This document shows positions 10,607-23,556 of a stretch of 64,000 nucleotides of DNA, one piece after another. Under the pieces are notes generated by a model. The model worked only from the letters and a program-made list of their open reading frames with translations. It did no database searches and was not told the origin of the DNA. Made by a program: the position numbers and the translations under genes. This DNA is from Rebecca billardiae RCC1528 (lineage: Eukaryota; Haptophyta). Each line of letters opens with the position of its first letter. Position 1 is the stretch's first letter. The stretch is from NCBI GenBank assembly GCA_965240325.2, contig OZ251228.1:1116001-1180000 (forward strand). The letters are read 5' to 3'.

Positions 10607-13338
10607 ATGGCGGCCCCTCGCCCTTCGGAGCAGGCGCGCGACGTCAACGACGCATCACTCGATTCACTCGCAAACCGCGCCACAGCTGTCGCTGCCACCA
10701 TGATGCCTATGCTGGCGACGGTGCCCAAGCAGCCTGTCGCGCGAGTTGCGGCCGCGCCGATGACCGTGCTCCTCGGCGTGCGCCTCCTCGTCGAGCAGGC
10801 GATCCGGCGTCTGGACGATGCGGACGGCAAGCTTGCAACGATCATCCTCGACTTCTGCGCTCGCCGCAAGTTGCTCTCCTTGGCGGTCTTCCTGACGTTT
10901 GGCGTGCTCGTCGACTTCCCGCAGGATGAGCACCGCGTGACAGCTGACTACCACAAGATCCGAGACCTCTTCTACGTGGGCGAGAAAGGGCGGACACCGG
11001 CGTGGGCCAGGCGTCTCGTGACGCCCCTCGTGAAGGCGGCCATGAAGACGGGCGGCACCGAGGACGACCATGAGACGGCGCGAGCGGTCCTCGTCGAGCT
11101 GAGCGCGAGCGGGTTGCAGGCGGCGTTGCTGCAACATGGGCTCATCGTCACGTCCACCAACTCGGGCGGCCGCGACGAGCCCGCAGTGCAAGTGGCCGAG
11201 CGCGTCGTGCTCGAGGTCGCGAGGACCATGCACCAGCTGCTCCCGATCATGAGACTCGACCACCCTCGCGCGCCGCTCGGCGTGCTCAACCAAGAGATCG
11301 GCGTGCTCGACCACGAGATCGGCGTGCTCAACCACGAGATCGGCGGCGCCGTTGATTTCGCGGGTGGCTCGCACCTCGTGCTGCATCAGCAGCAGGCGCC
11401 AAGCAAGGCCTGCGAGCCGCCGACGATCTACATCCCGGGCGTCCGCAATCGCGCGCACGACGCCTCGATCAACATCGTCACACTCCGCGCCCGCGAGCGC
11501 CGGGTCGACGTGCCAGTGGTGGTGCTTGCCTTTCAGCAGCAGATGCAGCAGCGGAGGCCGGCGCTGCAGAACACGGAGGAAGAGGACGCGCAGTTGCTGC
11601 CGCAGCAATCGCGCTTTGCCGCCGTCGGAGGCGAAGAGGGCCTGCTCGCCGCCGACGAGGCCCAGCCGCCCGCCAACGCGACGCTGCGCGACGCATCGCT
11701 CAAGGCGGAGGCGAGCTCGCCATCACCGTCGTCAGACGGGTCGTCGACAGGCGATTCACTGCCCGGCGACATCGAGCGCATGCCGGGCTTCACCGAGGAG
11801 CTGCCGGGCGGCGCGGCGGCGCCGCTGCATCATGCGCCGCCCGAGGACGCGACCGACGTCCCGCCCGAAGGCATCGATGGCGAGCTGACCATCAAGAGCG
11901 ACGCGGCTCGCGTGGCCATCTTGCTGCACAAGATCGAAGTCGGCGCGGTATGCGCGAGCACGATGGCTGCGCGCGCCCACGCGACGAACGCGATCCGCTC
12001 GCGCGTCGTGTGACTCACCGTCTCTCCCAGCACGCACCTCGTGCTCGTCCATGCGCGCGTGCGCAGGGGGGCTTCCGCGCACCGGACGATTTGGTGTTCA
12101 TCAATGGCGGCGCCGCGAGCGTGCCAAACATCGGCCTCCTCTGCTCGTATCGCGATCTCATGACGCGCGAGTTGGACTTGGAGGGTAAGGACGACGCCAG
12201 TCAGGGCATCGTGGCCGCGATCCGCAACCGCGTGCACCTGGCGCATGGAATCGCGATGCACCTGCCGCCTCAGTGGTCGCTCGTGCGACAGCTCGGCGAT
12301 TTCGGCGAACTCAGCGACACCGTGCTCGGCAAGGGAGCACAGGGCACGGTGTTCAAGCTCGTGGGCAAGAACGGCGAAATGTACGCGGTCAAGATGTTCA
12401 CGTGGCAACAGCTGTTCAAGCGCCACGTCGCCAAGCTCGTGCAAACGGAGCTGCTCACGCTCATCGCGCTCCGCGGCCGCGAGCACATCAACCAGAGTGA
12501 GTGCGCGCGGCTCACCCCGGCGGGCGCGCTTCCGCGCCGCCTTCGTTCGCGCGCCGCCGGCCCTCTCGATGGTGGGCGTGCACCGTCTGCTGTCTGCAGC
12601 CCGCACTGCGCCGCGCCGGTGCGCCTCTCACCGCGATGCGCGTTGTGCGCGCCCATCCGTCCATGCTGTGCGTGCCGGGCCCACCGATCGAATCACGCGA
12701 ATGCCGCCTGTCTGCCGTTTGCTCGCGCAGTCGCAGGCGTCTGCTGCGACTCTGACGGCTTGCACATCGTTCTCCAGTACGGAGAGAAAGGCAACCTCGC
12801 CGAATGGCTCGCCGAGAAGGGCGGGTATCTGGACGAGCTGCTGGTCGCCAAGTTCGTCGCGCAGCTCGCCAAAGGCTTGACGGAGATGCACAGCGCGCAG
12901 CTGATTCACCGCGACCTCAAGGCTGAGAACATCCTGGTCACGGAGATTGACCGCCAGCCCTACCTCTTGATCGCCGATTTCGGCATCGCCAAGGCGACGA
13001 ACCAGGGCGCCACTCGCATCGGCACCCTCGAGACCATGGCGCCAGAGATGCTTTCGGCGTCGTCGGTGGGCTACAACCAGAGCGCCGACGTGTGGGCGAT
13101 GGGCGTGATCACGTGCCAGCTGCTCACCGGCAAGATGCCGCAGACCGATCTGCACACGTCGACGGTCACTCTGCCGCAGGTGATCGGTGGTGTGCACGAC
13201 GTCGGGCAGCTCGCATCGGGGCTCGTCAAGGACATGCTCGCCTTCAACCCGTCGGCTCGGCCGACGGCGCTCCATATCCTCGCCCGCGCCCTGGCCTGGC
13301 AGGTCAAACTCATGACGAAGAAGCAGCCCCAACCGTAA
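10607..13338 (+). CDS. Ser/Thr protein kinase with unknown N-terminal half (unit B)
   Basis: Three exons are inferred: 10,607-11,947, 12,067-12,496 and 12,737-13,338, giving 790 residues. Intron 1 (119 bp, GTATGC...GCAG, phase 0, with a CTCAC branch-like site) is needed because the first frame stops at 12,013. Intron 2 (240 bp, GTGAGT...GCAG, phase 1) separates the N and C parts of the kinase fold. Residues 1-447 match nothing I know; residues 225-245 are three 7-residue repeats of GVL(N/D)(Q/H)EI, and residues about 310-447 are Gln-, Ala- and Pro-rich. The kinase domain has GKGAQG (535-540), the AVK lysine K556, HRDLKAEN (D650, K652, N655), DFG (671-673), APE (692-694) and DVW (708-710), so it should be active on Ser/Thr. 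The ATG (ACCGCATGG) has a good context. Subfamily and substrate are unknown. Confidence 0.85.
12497..12736 (+). other. Intron 2 of the array kinase, frame-preserving
   Basis: The donor CAGA|GTGAGT and acceptor TCGCAG|GC fit the consensus, and removal joins NQ-S-VCC within the kinase N lobe, where a hydrophobic strand is expected. The intron is 240 bp, a multiple of three, and has no stop in the gene's frame. Retention would insert 80 Arg-, Pro- and Cys-rich residues without ending the protein. Confidence 0.7.
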
Positions 13339-13572
13339 CTTGCGCGTCATCGCGCTGCGCGCTGCTGCCACTTACGAGCCGCGACGCGCGTGTCGGCAAA
13401 TGCGCCATCAAGTGCTGGCGAACCTTCCGGCCGCCTCACCCCCACCCAACACCCCCTCGTCATCCATGACCATGAGTACCAGCTATACGCTACTGCACGC
13501 ATCATGCATGTCGTCGAATCTTGCCGCCGCCAGTGTGGTGACTGACGAGTCTCGTCGAGCGTCGTCTTACAG

Positions 13573-14444
13573 TTACTTTAAAAATAACTTATAAAACTGT
13601 GCCCTGGCGGGCGGGGGGTTCGGCGGGCCGTGCCAGTGCTGTCGCAATGTTTCCTCTGCGGGTTCGCGTCTTTCCACAGCATTCGCTCGTGGCCGTGGGT
13701 GACGGACAGTCGGACCAGTGACACCTGTGAAGTTCTCCCACGCGGTGCGGTACGCGTCCGCGCGCATCAGCGAGGCCCACACCCGCGAGGGAATGTGCAG
13801 CACGCGGGGCGGGGCGGGTAGCCCGTTGCTCCGCGCGAGCGCGGGTACGCGCTGTATGTGCCGCATCTCGACCGCGATGGCGTAATCGAGCGCCTCGCCA
13901 CCGACGAAGCCGCCCGAGTGGATCGTGTGCATGTCCTCCTGCCGCCAGCCGAGAGCGGTCGTCGCGAGGACGCTTGCCGATGTCCGCTCCGGGCATGATG
14001 GGCTCGGCGCAGGTCGCGCTGACGTCGTACACGGCCGCCACGCTGAGCACGAGCGCGTTGACGTTCACACGGTCGTCGCTCTTCGCCTCTTCGACAGGTC
14101 TGGCACCCGCGTGTTTGGCGTCACGAGGAGCTGTTGGTTGTGCGCGCGTGCGCGCACAGCGACAGCGTGTGCCACTCGCGATCGAGAGTGAGCATGAGCT
14201 GCTCATGCAAGCATAAGAATCGCAGCGCATCCGTCACCGGCGTGACGACGTCCGCCTCGTCCCGCAGCGCCTGCGCCATGGACGAGGATGGCGCGTCGAT
14301 GTTGCATGCTCGACGATTCATCTCTCTGCGGATGGCGCGGCGAGGGTCGCCAACTCGCGAAGACGCGGTTGCTGCCACGGCGACAGACCCGAGAGGTGCG
14401 TCCGCTGCGCGTCGTGCGCCGTTGGCGCTGCGCTTCCGTCGCAT
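13573..14444 (-). pseudogene. Frameshifted remnant of an unidentified protein gene (unit B)
   Basis: Second copy of the remnant at 623-1,494, with the same two frame changes. The retention of identical breaks shows that it was already broken before the units were copied. It lies about 230 bp past the kinase stop on the opposite strand, so the two are convergent. Confidence 0.4.
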
Positions 14445-16430
<1,986 letters not shown>

Positions 16431-16592
16431 CTGACCAATATTGACGGCGGCCACGCTTACTTATTGACTCAGCACGTCCGCGGGCTCGGTTTTAATCCGA
16501 CGTAATATAATAGACAGCGCTCTAGTAGTCACCCGCCCTCGGAAGATCGAAACTCACCCTCCAACAGCCCTCAAAATCGTCTGACCCCGTCC

Positions 16593-19500
16593 GAGGCCAC
16601 TCCACCGAAATCGTGCCCGTCCCGGGCTAGCCGCTCCACTGGCGTCCCGGGCTAGGCCCGGGACGCTCCGAGCGCGTCCCGGGCTAGCTGGCGCAGCGGG
16701 AGATAGTATTGAGCTCATAGGCGATGCCGCCGCGCCGCGTGCGCGCGCTCCGTCTCGCGCTGGCTGCGGCCGGGAGCGCGCGCGGCAAGCCGGCGCGTGC
16801 GGTCGGGCACCGGCGCTGAGGTATAGTGTGCCCATCCGCGCCCTCGGCTTGTGTCTGCGCGCCCTCCTCCGCCGCTGCAGGGCGCGCGTGTGGTCGCGCT
16901 GCCTCGCTCCCTGGGCGCACCGAAAGCGCGAGCGCGCAACGGGCCACATGTGGCGTGTCGGACCCAACGCGTGCTCGCCTGGCGTGGGCTTTGGGTTCGT
17001 CATGGCCCTGGTCACGCGCGACGCCGGCCGTGCCCAGCCTTCTGACCGCGCGCAGCGCGCGTAGCACTGGCAGTCCCAGCTGCAGTCGAGCTGACCCGTC
17101 GGGGCTCGGCGGCACCCAGCCACTGGTAGGCGGCCGTGATCAGTCCACACGTGAGTTAGACGGCGGCTACACATCAGGCAGGTCGCGCTCTGCCGCGTGC
17201 AGGACGGTTGCACAGCCACAAGTGCCCCCGCGATCGCGGCGCGCTCAGGTACGAACAAGAGCGCAGTATTTAGTGATGTTGCATGCGCGCCGCCGGCAGG
17301 TGGCGAGCTGGGCCGTGCTGGTCGGTGTGGCTGGCGGGCGCGCTCGCGTGCGTGGCATGAGCGAGCGCGCCGCCGCCTCGCCTGCCGCCCACGTCGCGCG
17401 CCGCGCGGCCGCGCGGCCTACGTCGCTTCGGCGCTCGCGCGGCCGGCAGCTCCCGATGGCAGCGTGGCCGGAAGGCGGCACCGGCGCCGCACTGCGCTTG
17501 GCTGGCAAATACGCTGCAGTATTCATACAGCATCTTGGCATACGGAGCAGCTAGCTGCAAAGTAGGGCATGGTCACTGCCGTTGCCATGCCATCAAGCCG
17601 TGAGCGCGCAGCAGCGGCATGAGCATCACCGCATGACGAGATGGATGCACAGCAGCACAGCTACTGTCTACTTTGGCCCTGGCTGGCGGTGACCGGGTGC
17701 GTGCCCAGAGCATGTCGGCTGAGACTGGAACAGCGCTGCATCGTGGTGTACCAGTGTCCGGAGGCCACCGTAGATGAGCGGAAGTTGGCTCACACCGGGT
17801 GACGAGCCTGTCACGCACAGCCCCAGGCCCTGGCCATCAGCGCGCGCATACTGTAGCCGTGGCTCGGCCTTGTCATTGGCTAGCGTATCGTACTTGGCAG
17901 CCGCCGAGCACCTCCGAGCACTGAGCTGCGTGTTGCGCCGTGATTTGTGGATGATGCGTGATGGCATCGTCGCACCACGCGTGTACCCTTGCATGGACCC
18001 GCCAGATGGGTGCTGCTCCGGCAGCCCCAGCCCATGACAACTCGGCACGAATGTGCGCATTCGAGGCCTCATCAGGGACTGCTGTATATTCAGTCAGGAC
18101 TCGCTTGACGCTCCTAAGTAAAGCGCTTTCATCCGGGCTCTTCATCATTGCCTCCGTCGATTCAACGGACGCCGTGGGCGTGGCAGGTGCCAACGTCACA
18201 ACTGACGCCACCTTAAGCACCATCCCACTTCGCTTAGGGCGTGTGCCTATGCGACAGCATCCAGTCGTCTTATGCGTGCGCACGCAGCCGCTCGCAAGCC
18301 GAGGCGGTGCCGCTCGCTGAGCGTGTGCAGCGTTCGAGCTACGCACCTCGGTTGTGGCCGACTCTGGCGCAAGTGCAGGCTGCCGTACGCCACTGGGTCT
18401 CCGCAACATGGGCAAGAGGGTCGACGCAACATCTCGGTGCGTGCGCATACCTTCTGCTCACGTATCCTGTGATTTGTGACCAGCCATGGGCACTGTCCAT
18501 CTACCGAGCCCGCAGGGTGAGGTCGCAGACGACAGTCAGCCTGCTGAGCTGTTATTGTACCACCCCAGAATCCGTGAGCGCTGCCGGACATCAAGATACG
18601 AGGAGACACGTGGCATGCGGGCACTCATCGACGCAAGACCGCCGGCATCAACCTCTTCACCCGCCGCCCCGCTCGCGAACTAGTAAGGACCAGTTCTTCA
18701 GCTGGCCCACGGCAGCCACTGTGTCCGATGTCCACTGGAGCTGCCGGCCGCGCGAGCGCCGAAGCGACGTAGGCCGCGCGGCCGCGCAGCCGCGCGGCGC
18801 GCGACGTGGGCGGCAGGCGAGGCGGCGGCGCGCTCGCTCATGCCACGCACACGAGCGCGCCCGCCAGCCACACCGACCAGCACGGCCCAGCTCGCCACCT
18901 GCCGGCGGCGCGCATGCAACATCAAAATACTGCGCTCTTGTTCGTACCTGAGCGCGCCGCGATCGCGGGGGCACTTGTGGCTGTGCATCCGCCCTGCACG
19001 CGGCAGAGCGCGACCTGCCTGATGTGTAGCCGCCGTCTAACTCACGCGTGGACTGATCACGGCCGCCTACCAGTGGCTGGGTGCCGCCGAGCCCCGACGG
19101 GTCAGCTCGACTGCAGCTGGGACTGCCAGTGCTACGCGCGCTGCGCGCGGTCAGAAGGCTGGGCACGGCCGGCGTCGCGCGTGACCAGGGCCATGACGAA
19201 CCCAAAGCCCACGCCAGGCGAGCACGCGTTGGGTCCGACACGCCACATGTGGCCCGTTGCGCGCTCGCGCTTTCGGTGCGCCCAGGGAGCGAGGCAGCGC
19301 GACCACACGCGCGCCCTGCAGCGGCGGAGGAGGGCGCGCAGACACAAGCCGAGGGCGCGGATGGGCACACTATACCTCAGCGCCGGTGCCCGACCGCACG
19401 CGCCGGCTTGCCGCGCGCGCTCCCGGCCGCAGCCAGCGCGAGACGGAGCGCGCGCACGCGGCGCGGCGGCATCGCCTATGAGCTCAATACTATCTCCCGC

Positions 19501-19603
19501 TGCGCCAGCTAGCCCGGGACGCGCTCGGAGCGTCCCGGGCCTAGCCCGGGACGCCAGTGGAGCGGCTAGCCCGGGACGGGCACGATTTCGGTGGAGTGGC
19601 CTC
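16593..19603. repeat. Long inverted repeat, arms about 0.86 kb (unit B)
   Basis: Left arm 16,593-17,453, right arm 18,737-19,603, spacer 17,454-18,736. The structure is the same as in unit A, with the CCCGGGCTAG motifs at both outer ends. Confidence 0.9.
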
Positions 19604-19690
19604 CGTCCCCGCCTTTTCCGTTTGATCAAAAGATAACGTCTGAGGTCATATGGGTTCAAACCCAGTTTCCAGGTCTCTCTTCGGAGAGTG
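19588..19690 (+). other. tRNA-like pol III box pair and UUCG hairpin (unit B)
   Basis: Copy of the unit A structure: A-box-like sequence at 19,588-19,598, B box at 19,653-19,663, UUCG hairpin at 19,675-19,688. No functional tRNA fold. Confidence 0.3.
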
Positions 19691-20583
19691 TGCGATGAAG
19701 GATGGAGCGGCAACCTGCCACCGTGAGCCTTACGCACGTTAAAACAAATATAAACTGTATATATATATATATATAGTACCCCTCAGGTTTAAGCGTTCGC
19801 TTCGCTGGCTACGTGATTGCACGCCCGCTCACGCCGTGACGAGCGCCCCATGGCGGCTCTCTCGCTCGTGGCGCACGGTCGGGGAGCACCCGCGTCTGCG
19901 CAGACACACGGCTCGCCCGCAAGTGTGCTGTGTCGCGCACGCGCGCGCTCGCGCGGCCGGCCATCGCGCACAGACCTGACTGGTCTCACATGCACCAGCA
20001 TGGTCGTGCACGCACAGCGCCGCTCCGCGCACGCAATAAATTCGAGCGTGGTGCGCATGCACGTACACTCTGTGTCCCTGGTCCACACACAGCGTGTGAG
20101 CTCGTGCTTTGACCACGTGCAGGCGCACCACAGACTTTCGCGCAGCTGCCGCGCCGGGTCGTGCCAGCGGCTCGACAGGCTCAGCTCGTGGGCAGCGCTC
20201 GCTCGATTGCATGCTCCTGCCGCGCAGGGTGCCCAGCTTGCTGCGCTCGGTGTGTACTGGCGCGCTCGGACGGCACCCCGCGTACGCCTCGGGCCACGCG
20301 TGGGAGCCTAGCTCCACGCACGGAGGACTCGCAGGCGCAGGCCGGCGGCTGCCTCACACGGCTTGGTCGGGAGGCCGCCGCGCGGCTACCGTCGAGCTCG
20401 CCGATCGGCTGCACCTACTTTCAGCGCACGCTACCGCCGCCTCGCGCACGACACGGCAAGGTTGAACACGTGACTGTGGGCGGGCATCAGCCCCAAGTAC
20501 GCAGCCATCAGCACCACGGCCTTCACCTTCAGCGCCGACGATAGAGCCGCCGCTTGATTTTATCGCTTTAAAAACTTGAGGGC

Positions 20584-20586
<3 letters not shown>
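19691..20586. other. No gene seen (unit B)
   Basis: Copy of 6,741-7,636, between the tRNA-like boxes and the (TA)n tract. No supported gene. Confidence 0.6.

Positions 20587-20636
<50 letters not shown>
20587..20636 (+). repeat. (TA)n microsatellite, unit B
   Basis: About 25 TA repeats in the 3' flank of the exportin-6 pseudogene; same length as unit A. Confidence 0.97.
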
Positions 20637-20638
<2 letters not shown>

Positions 20639-20732
20639 TCTTTATTATATATTATTTCGACAGCGTAGTGAGGGCCCCCGGCGGGGCTCCACGCTACGCG
20701 CTCCGCCCTGCTCCGCGGGCCATAACAACCTG

Positions 20733-22814
20733 CTACACCACATGCACTACCGCCGCCTCCGCCTGCACGGCTTCCAGAACGCCCACGTCCTCTGCGAGCG
20801 CGCGCATCAGCAGGCGGAACGTCGGCAGGTCGGTCGCGTCCGCGTGCTCGGCGGCGAGCATCCCGCACAGCGCGTCGCGCTGCGCCGCGTCCACGTGTGC
20901 GCACAGCGCCAGCGCATCGCGCGCCAGCTCGAGGGGCGCGACGCCGCCGCCCGCGCCGGCGCGCCCGTTGTCCACGACAAGAGCGTGCAGCGCGCCGATA
21001 GCCTCGTCGCGCACGCCCGCGTGCGCCGGATCGACGAGCGCGCGGAGCAGCGCGTCCGCAACCACGGGCCGCGCAGTCACGCACTCTGGATGGGCGCGCA
21101 GCCGACCGCGCGTCGCCTCGTCCGCGCGCACCAGCCGCTCCGCCGCCGAGCGAAACGCGGCGCGCGCGCCCGGCCGCGCGAGCGCGTGCGCGTACGCGCC
21201 GACGAGCGCGCGCACCGCGCCCGGCGTCGCCTCGAGCTCGCGCCAGCGCTCGCGCACGAGCACGTCGAGCACGCGATGGTACCGCGGCGCCGACGCGCGC
21301 CGGCTGGCGCCCGACTCGAGCCGCGCCGCGCACAGCTGCAGCGCGGCCGCCCAGTGCGCGCGCGAGCCGCCGACCATCGCGAGCAGCCGCAGCAGCAGGC
21401 GCTCGAGGGCGGCGCCGGCGCGCTCGCTGCCCGGCCCGCCTGCCGTGCGCACCGGCCGCGCGGCGTACGCCACGAGCTCGTCGAGCAGCGGCGTGAGCGC
21501 ACCCAGCGCGCCGCCCGCCGCGCCGCGCGCGCCTGCCGGCGCGGCCGCGAGCGCGAGCGCGAGACCTGCAAGCGCGCCGAGCGCACGCGCGCACGCCTCG
21601 CGCGCGGCGGGGTCAGTGGCGCGCTCGTCGACGCTCGCGTAGTGCCGGATCAGCGCGGCTGCGACGGGCAGCAGCGGCTCCAACGCGCCGTGCGCCGCGT
21701 CCACCGCCGCGCGCGCCAGCCCATGCGACGCGCGCACCAGCGCCGTGAGCGCGCGCGCCCCAGCCGCGACCTCGCGCGCCGCTGCCGCCTCGCCCGCGCC
21801 CGACGGCGGCGGCCACGCTCCCGGCGTGAGCGCGTCGGCGCGCGGCGTGCCCGCCGCGTCGAGCAGGCCGCACGCATGCCACAGGGCTGCCGCCACGCGC
21901 ACGAGCACGCCGACCGCACCCGCGCCCCACTCCGCCGCGCCGTGCGCGCGGCCGGCGGCGTGCGCGGCCGCTCGGAGTGCGAACAGGCTCAGAGCGCCGC
22001 ACATCGGCGCACGGCCACGAGCGGGCAGCGCGATCATGAGTGCGTGCGCGTCGGCAACGAGCGCGTGCACGGCCGAGCGCACGCTCGCGTGCGCCTCGCG
22101 CACGCCGTCTGCCGCCCACGCCTCGGCCGGCACCGCGCTCGCGACCGCGCGAACCAGGGCCGCGGCCGCGCCGCCGAGCGCGGCCGCGGCCGCCCGCCCG
22201 TCGGCCGACGCCGCATCCGCTGCTGCTGCGTGCGCCGCGCGCAGCGCGCCGACGATGAGCTGGGCGGCCTCGGCCTCGGCGGCGACGTCGGCGCTCGAGG
22301 CCTCAGCCACGTGCGCGAGCGGCCTCGCCAGCGCGGGCGCGAGCGCGCGCAGCAGCAGCAGCAGCCCAACGCGGGCGCACGCGCCATCGCGAGCTCGCGG
22401 CGGCGGCGGCAGCGGCGACAAGGCTCGCGCCGCGCTCAGCGCCGCGCGCGCGAGCTCCAAGGCGAGCTGGCGCCCTCCGCCCGCGCACACATCGAGGGCG
22501 CCGACCGCCTGGCACGCCACCGGGCACAGCGCCGCAAGCGCGAGCAGCTCGTCCCCGCCCTCCGCCGCCCCGCCCCGCACCGAGCGGCGCGCACAGCTCA
22601 GCGACGCGCGCGCTCACAGCCGCCACGGCCGCATCCGGCCACAGAGCGAGCACGCCGCCCACAATGTCAGCCTCGGCGTGCGCGTCGACGAGCGCGGCCC
22701 GCGCTGCGGGCTCGGCTGCGTCATCCTCGTCGCTCTCGCCGCTGCTATCCACTGCCCTAACCCTCATCCGCGGACGCTGCGGAGGCGCCGCTGTCATGTC
22801 GGCGTCAGCAGGGC
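20733..22814 (-). pseudogene. XPO6: Truncated exportin-6 pseudogene (unit B)
   Basis: It shares the extra C, the 67-to-5 bp replacement, the 1 bp and 12 bp losses and the truncation point with unit A, so units A and B descend from one already broken copy. One difference from A was noted (22,677 C versus 9,727 T). Compared with the intact gene, changes cluster upstream of 21,855; downstream to the stop the sequence appears identical. Confidence 0.9.
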
Positions 22815-23147
22815 AGCCTTGAAGCATTTCATGTCTCGATTCTGCGAGTTGACAATACCCAGCTTGGCCTTCGCCCACCGCCCTTTGAGTTTCACGTAGC
22901 TGCTGCCCGAAGTGGCCCGCCCGTGTCGACGTCGTGCCCTCCGTCCAGCCGTGCGGCTGCACTTGGCGCAGCGCGCGATGAGTGCGGCGGCGCCTTCGAG
23001 ATATGGCGTACGAAGCTTGCCGACATCCCGAATGACCTCTCGCTCGCGCTTGGTGGTGGCATTTGCCTGCTTGATCAACTTGTCGATGGCGCGCCCAGGT
23101 CCTCCTGCGGCGTGTCCTTGAGCGTGCGCCGGGCGACGGCGCGCCAT
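22794..23147 (-). pseudogene. Cut fragment of a possible mobile-element protein (B/C junction)
   Basis: Second copy of the 9,844-10,197 fragment, cut at the same base (22,815) after the NxxNxDxxCF motif and finishing in exportin-6 sequence. If the junction arose by simple tandem duplication, the uncut version should lie at the left end of the array outside this window. Confidence 0.35.
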
Positions 23148-23556
23148 GCTGTGGATCGAACGGTTCGGCGGGTGAAGAGGGGGTAAGAGACTCAATGACC
23201 AAGGGCGCCCTTGCAATGACTTTACTCATCCTTGATTGTTACCGTACTACTACAATCTTTAGTGTTGGGGTCGAGTCCGGCCAGGCGACCCCGGACTCAT
23301 CTCCACTCCTACCGACGCACACGCTTGCTCAGGTCTGCAGCTCAGGCAGGCGAGATCGCGACGAGTACCCACCGCCCGCCGGCAGTCGCAGCGTATTTTC
23401 TCATGAAACGCATGCTGCCGCGCCCCGCCGCGACGACACCGAGCGGACCAGCTCACCGAAGGCTGACCGCCAACGACTCGTCGGGAGCGCCCCCCTTGAC
23501 GACAGCGATCTCTCCGCTCTCGCACGCGCACGGCGGCGCGAACGAACTCATACCGC

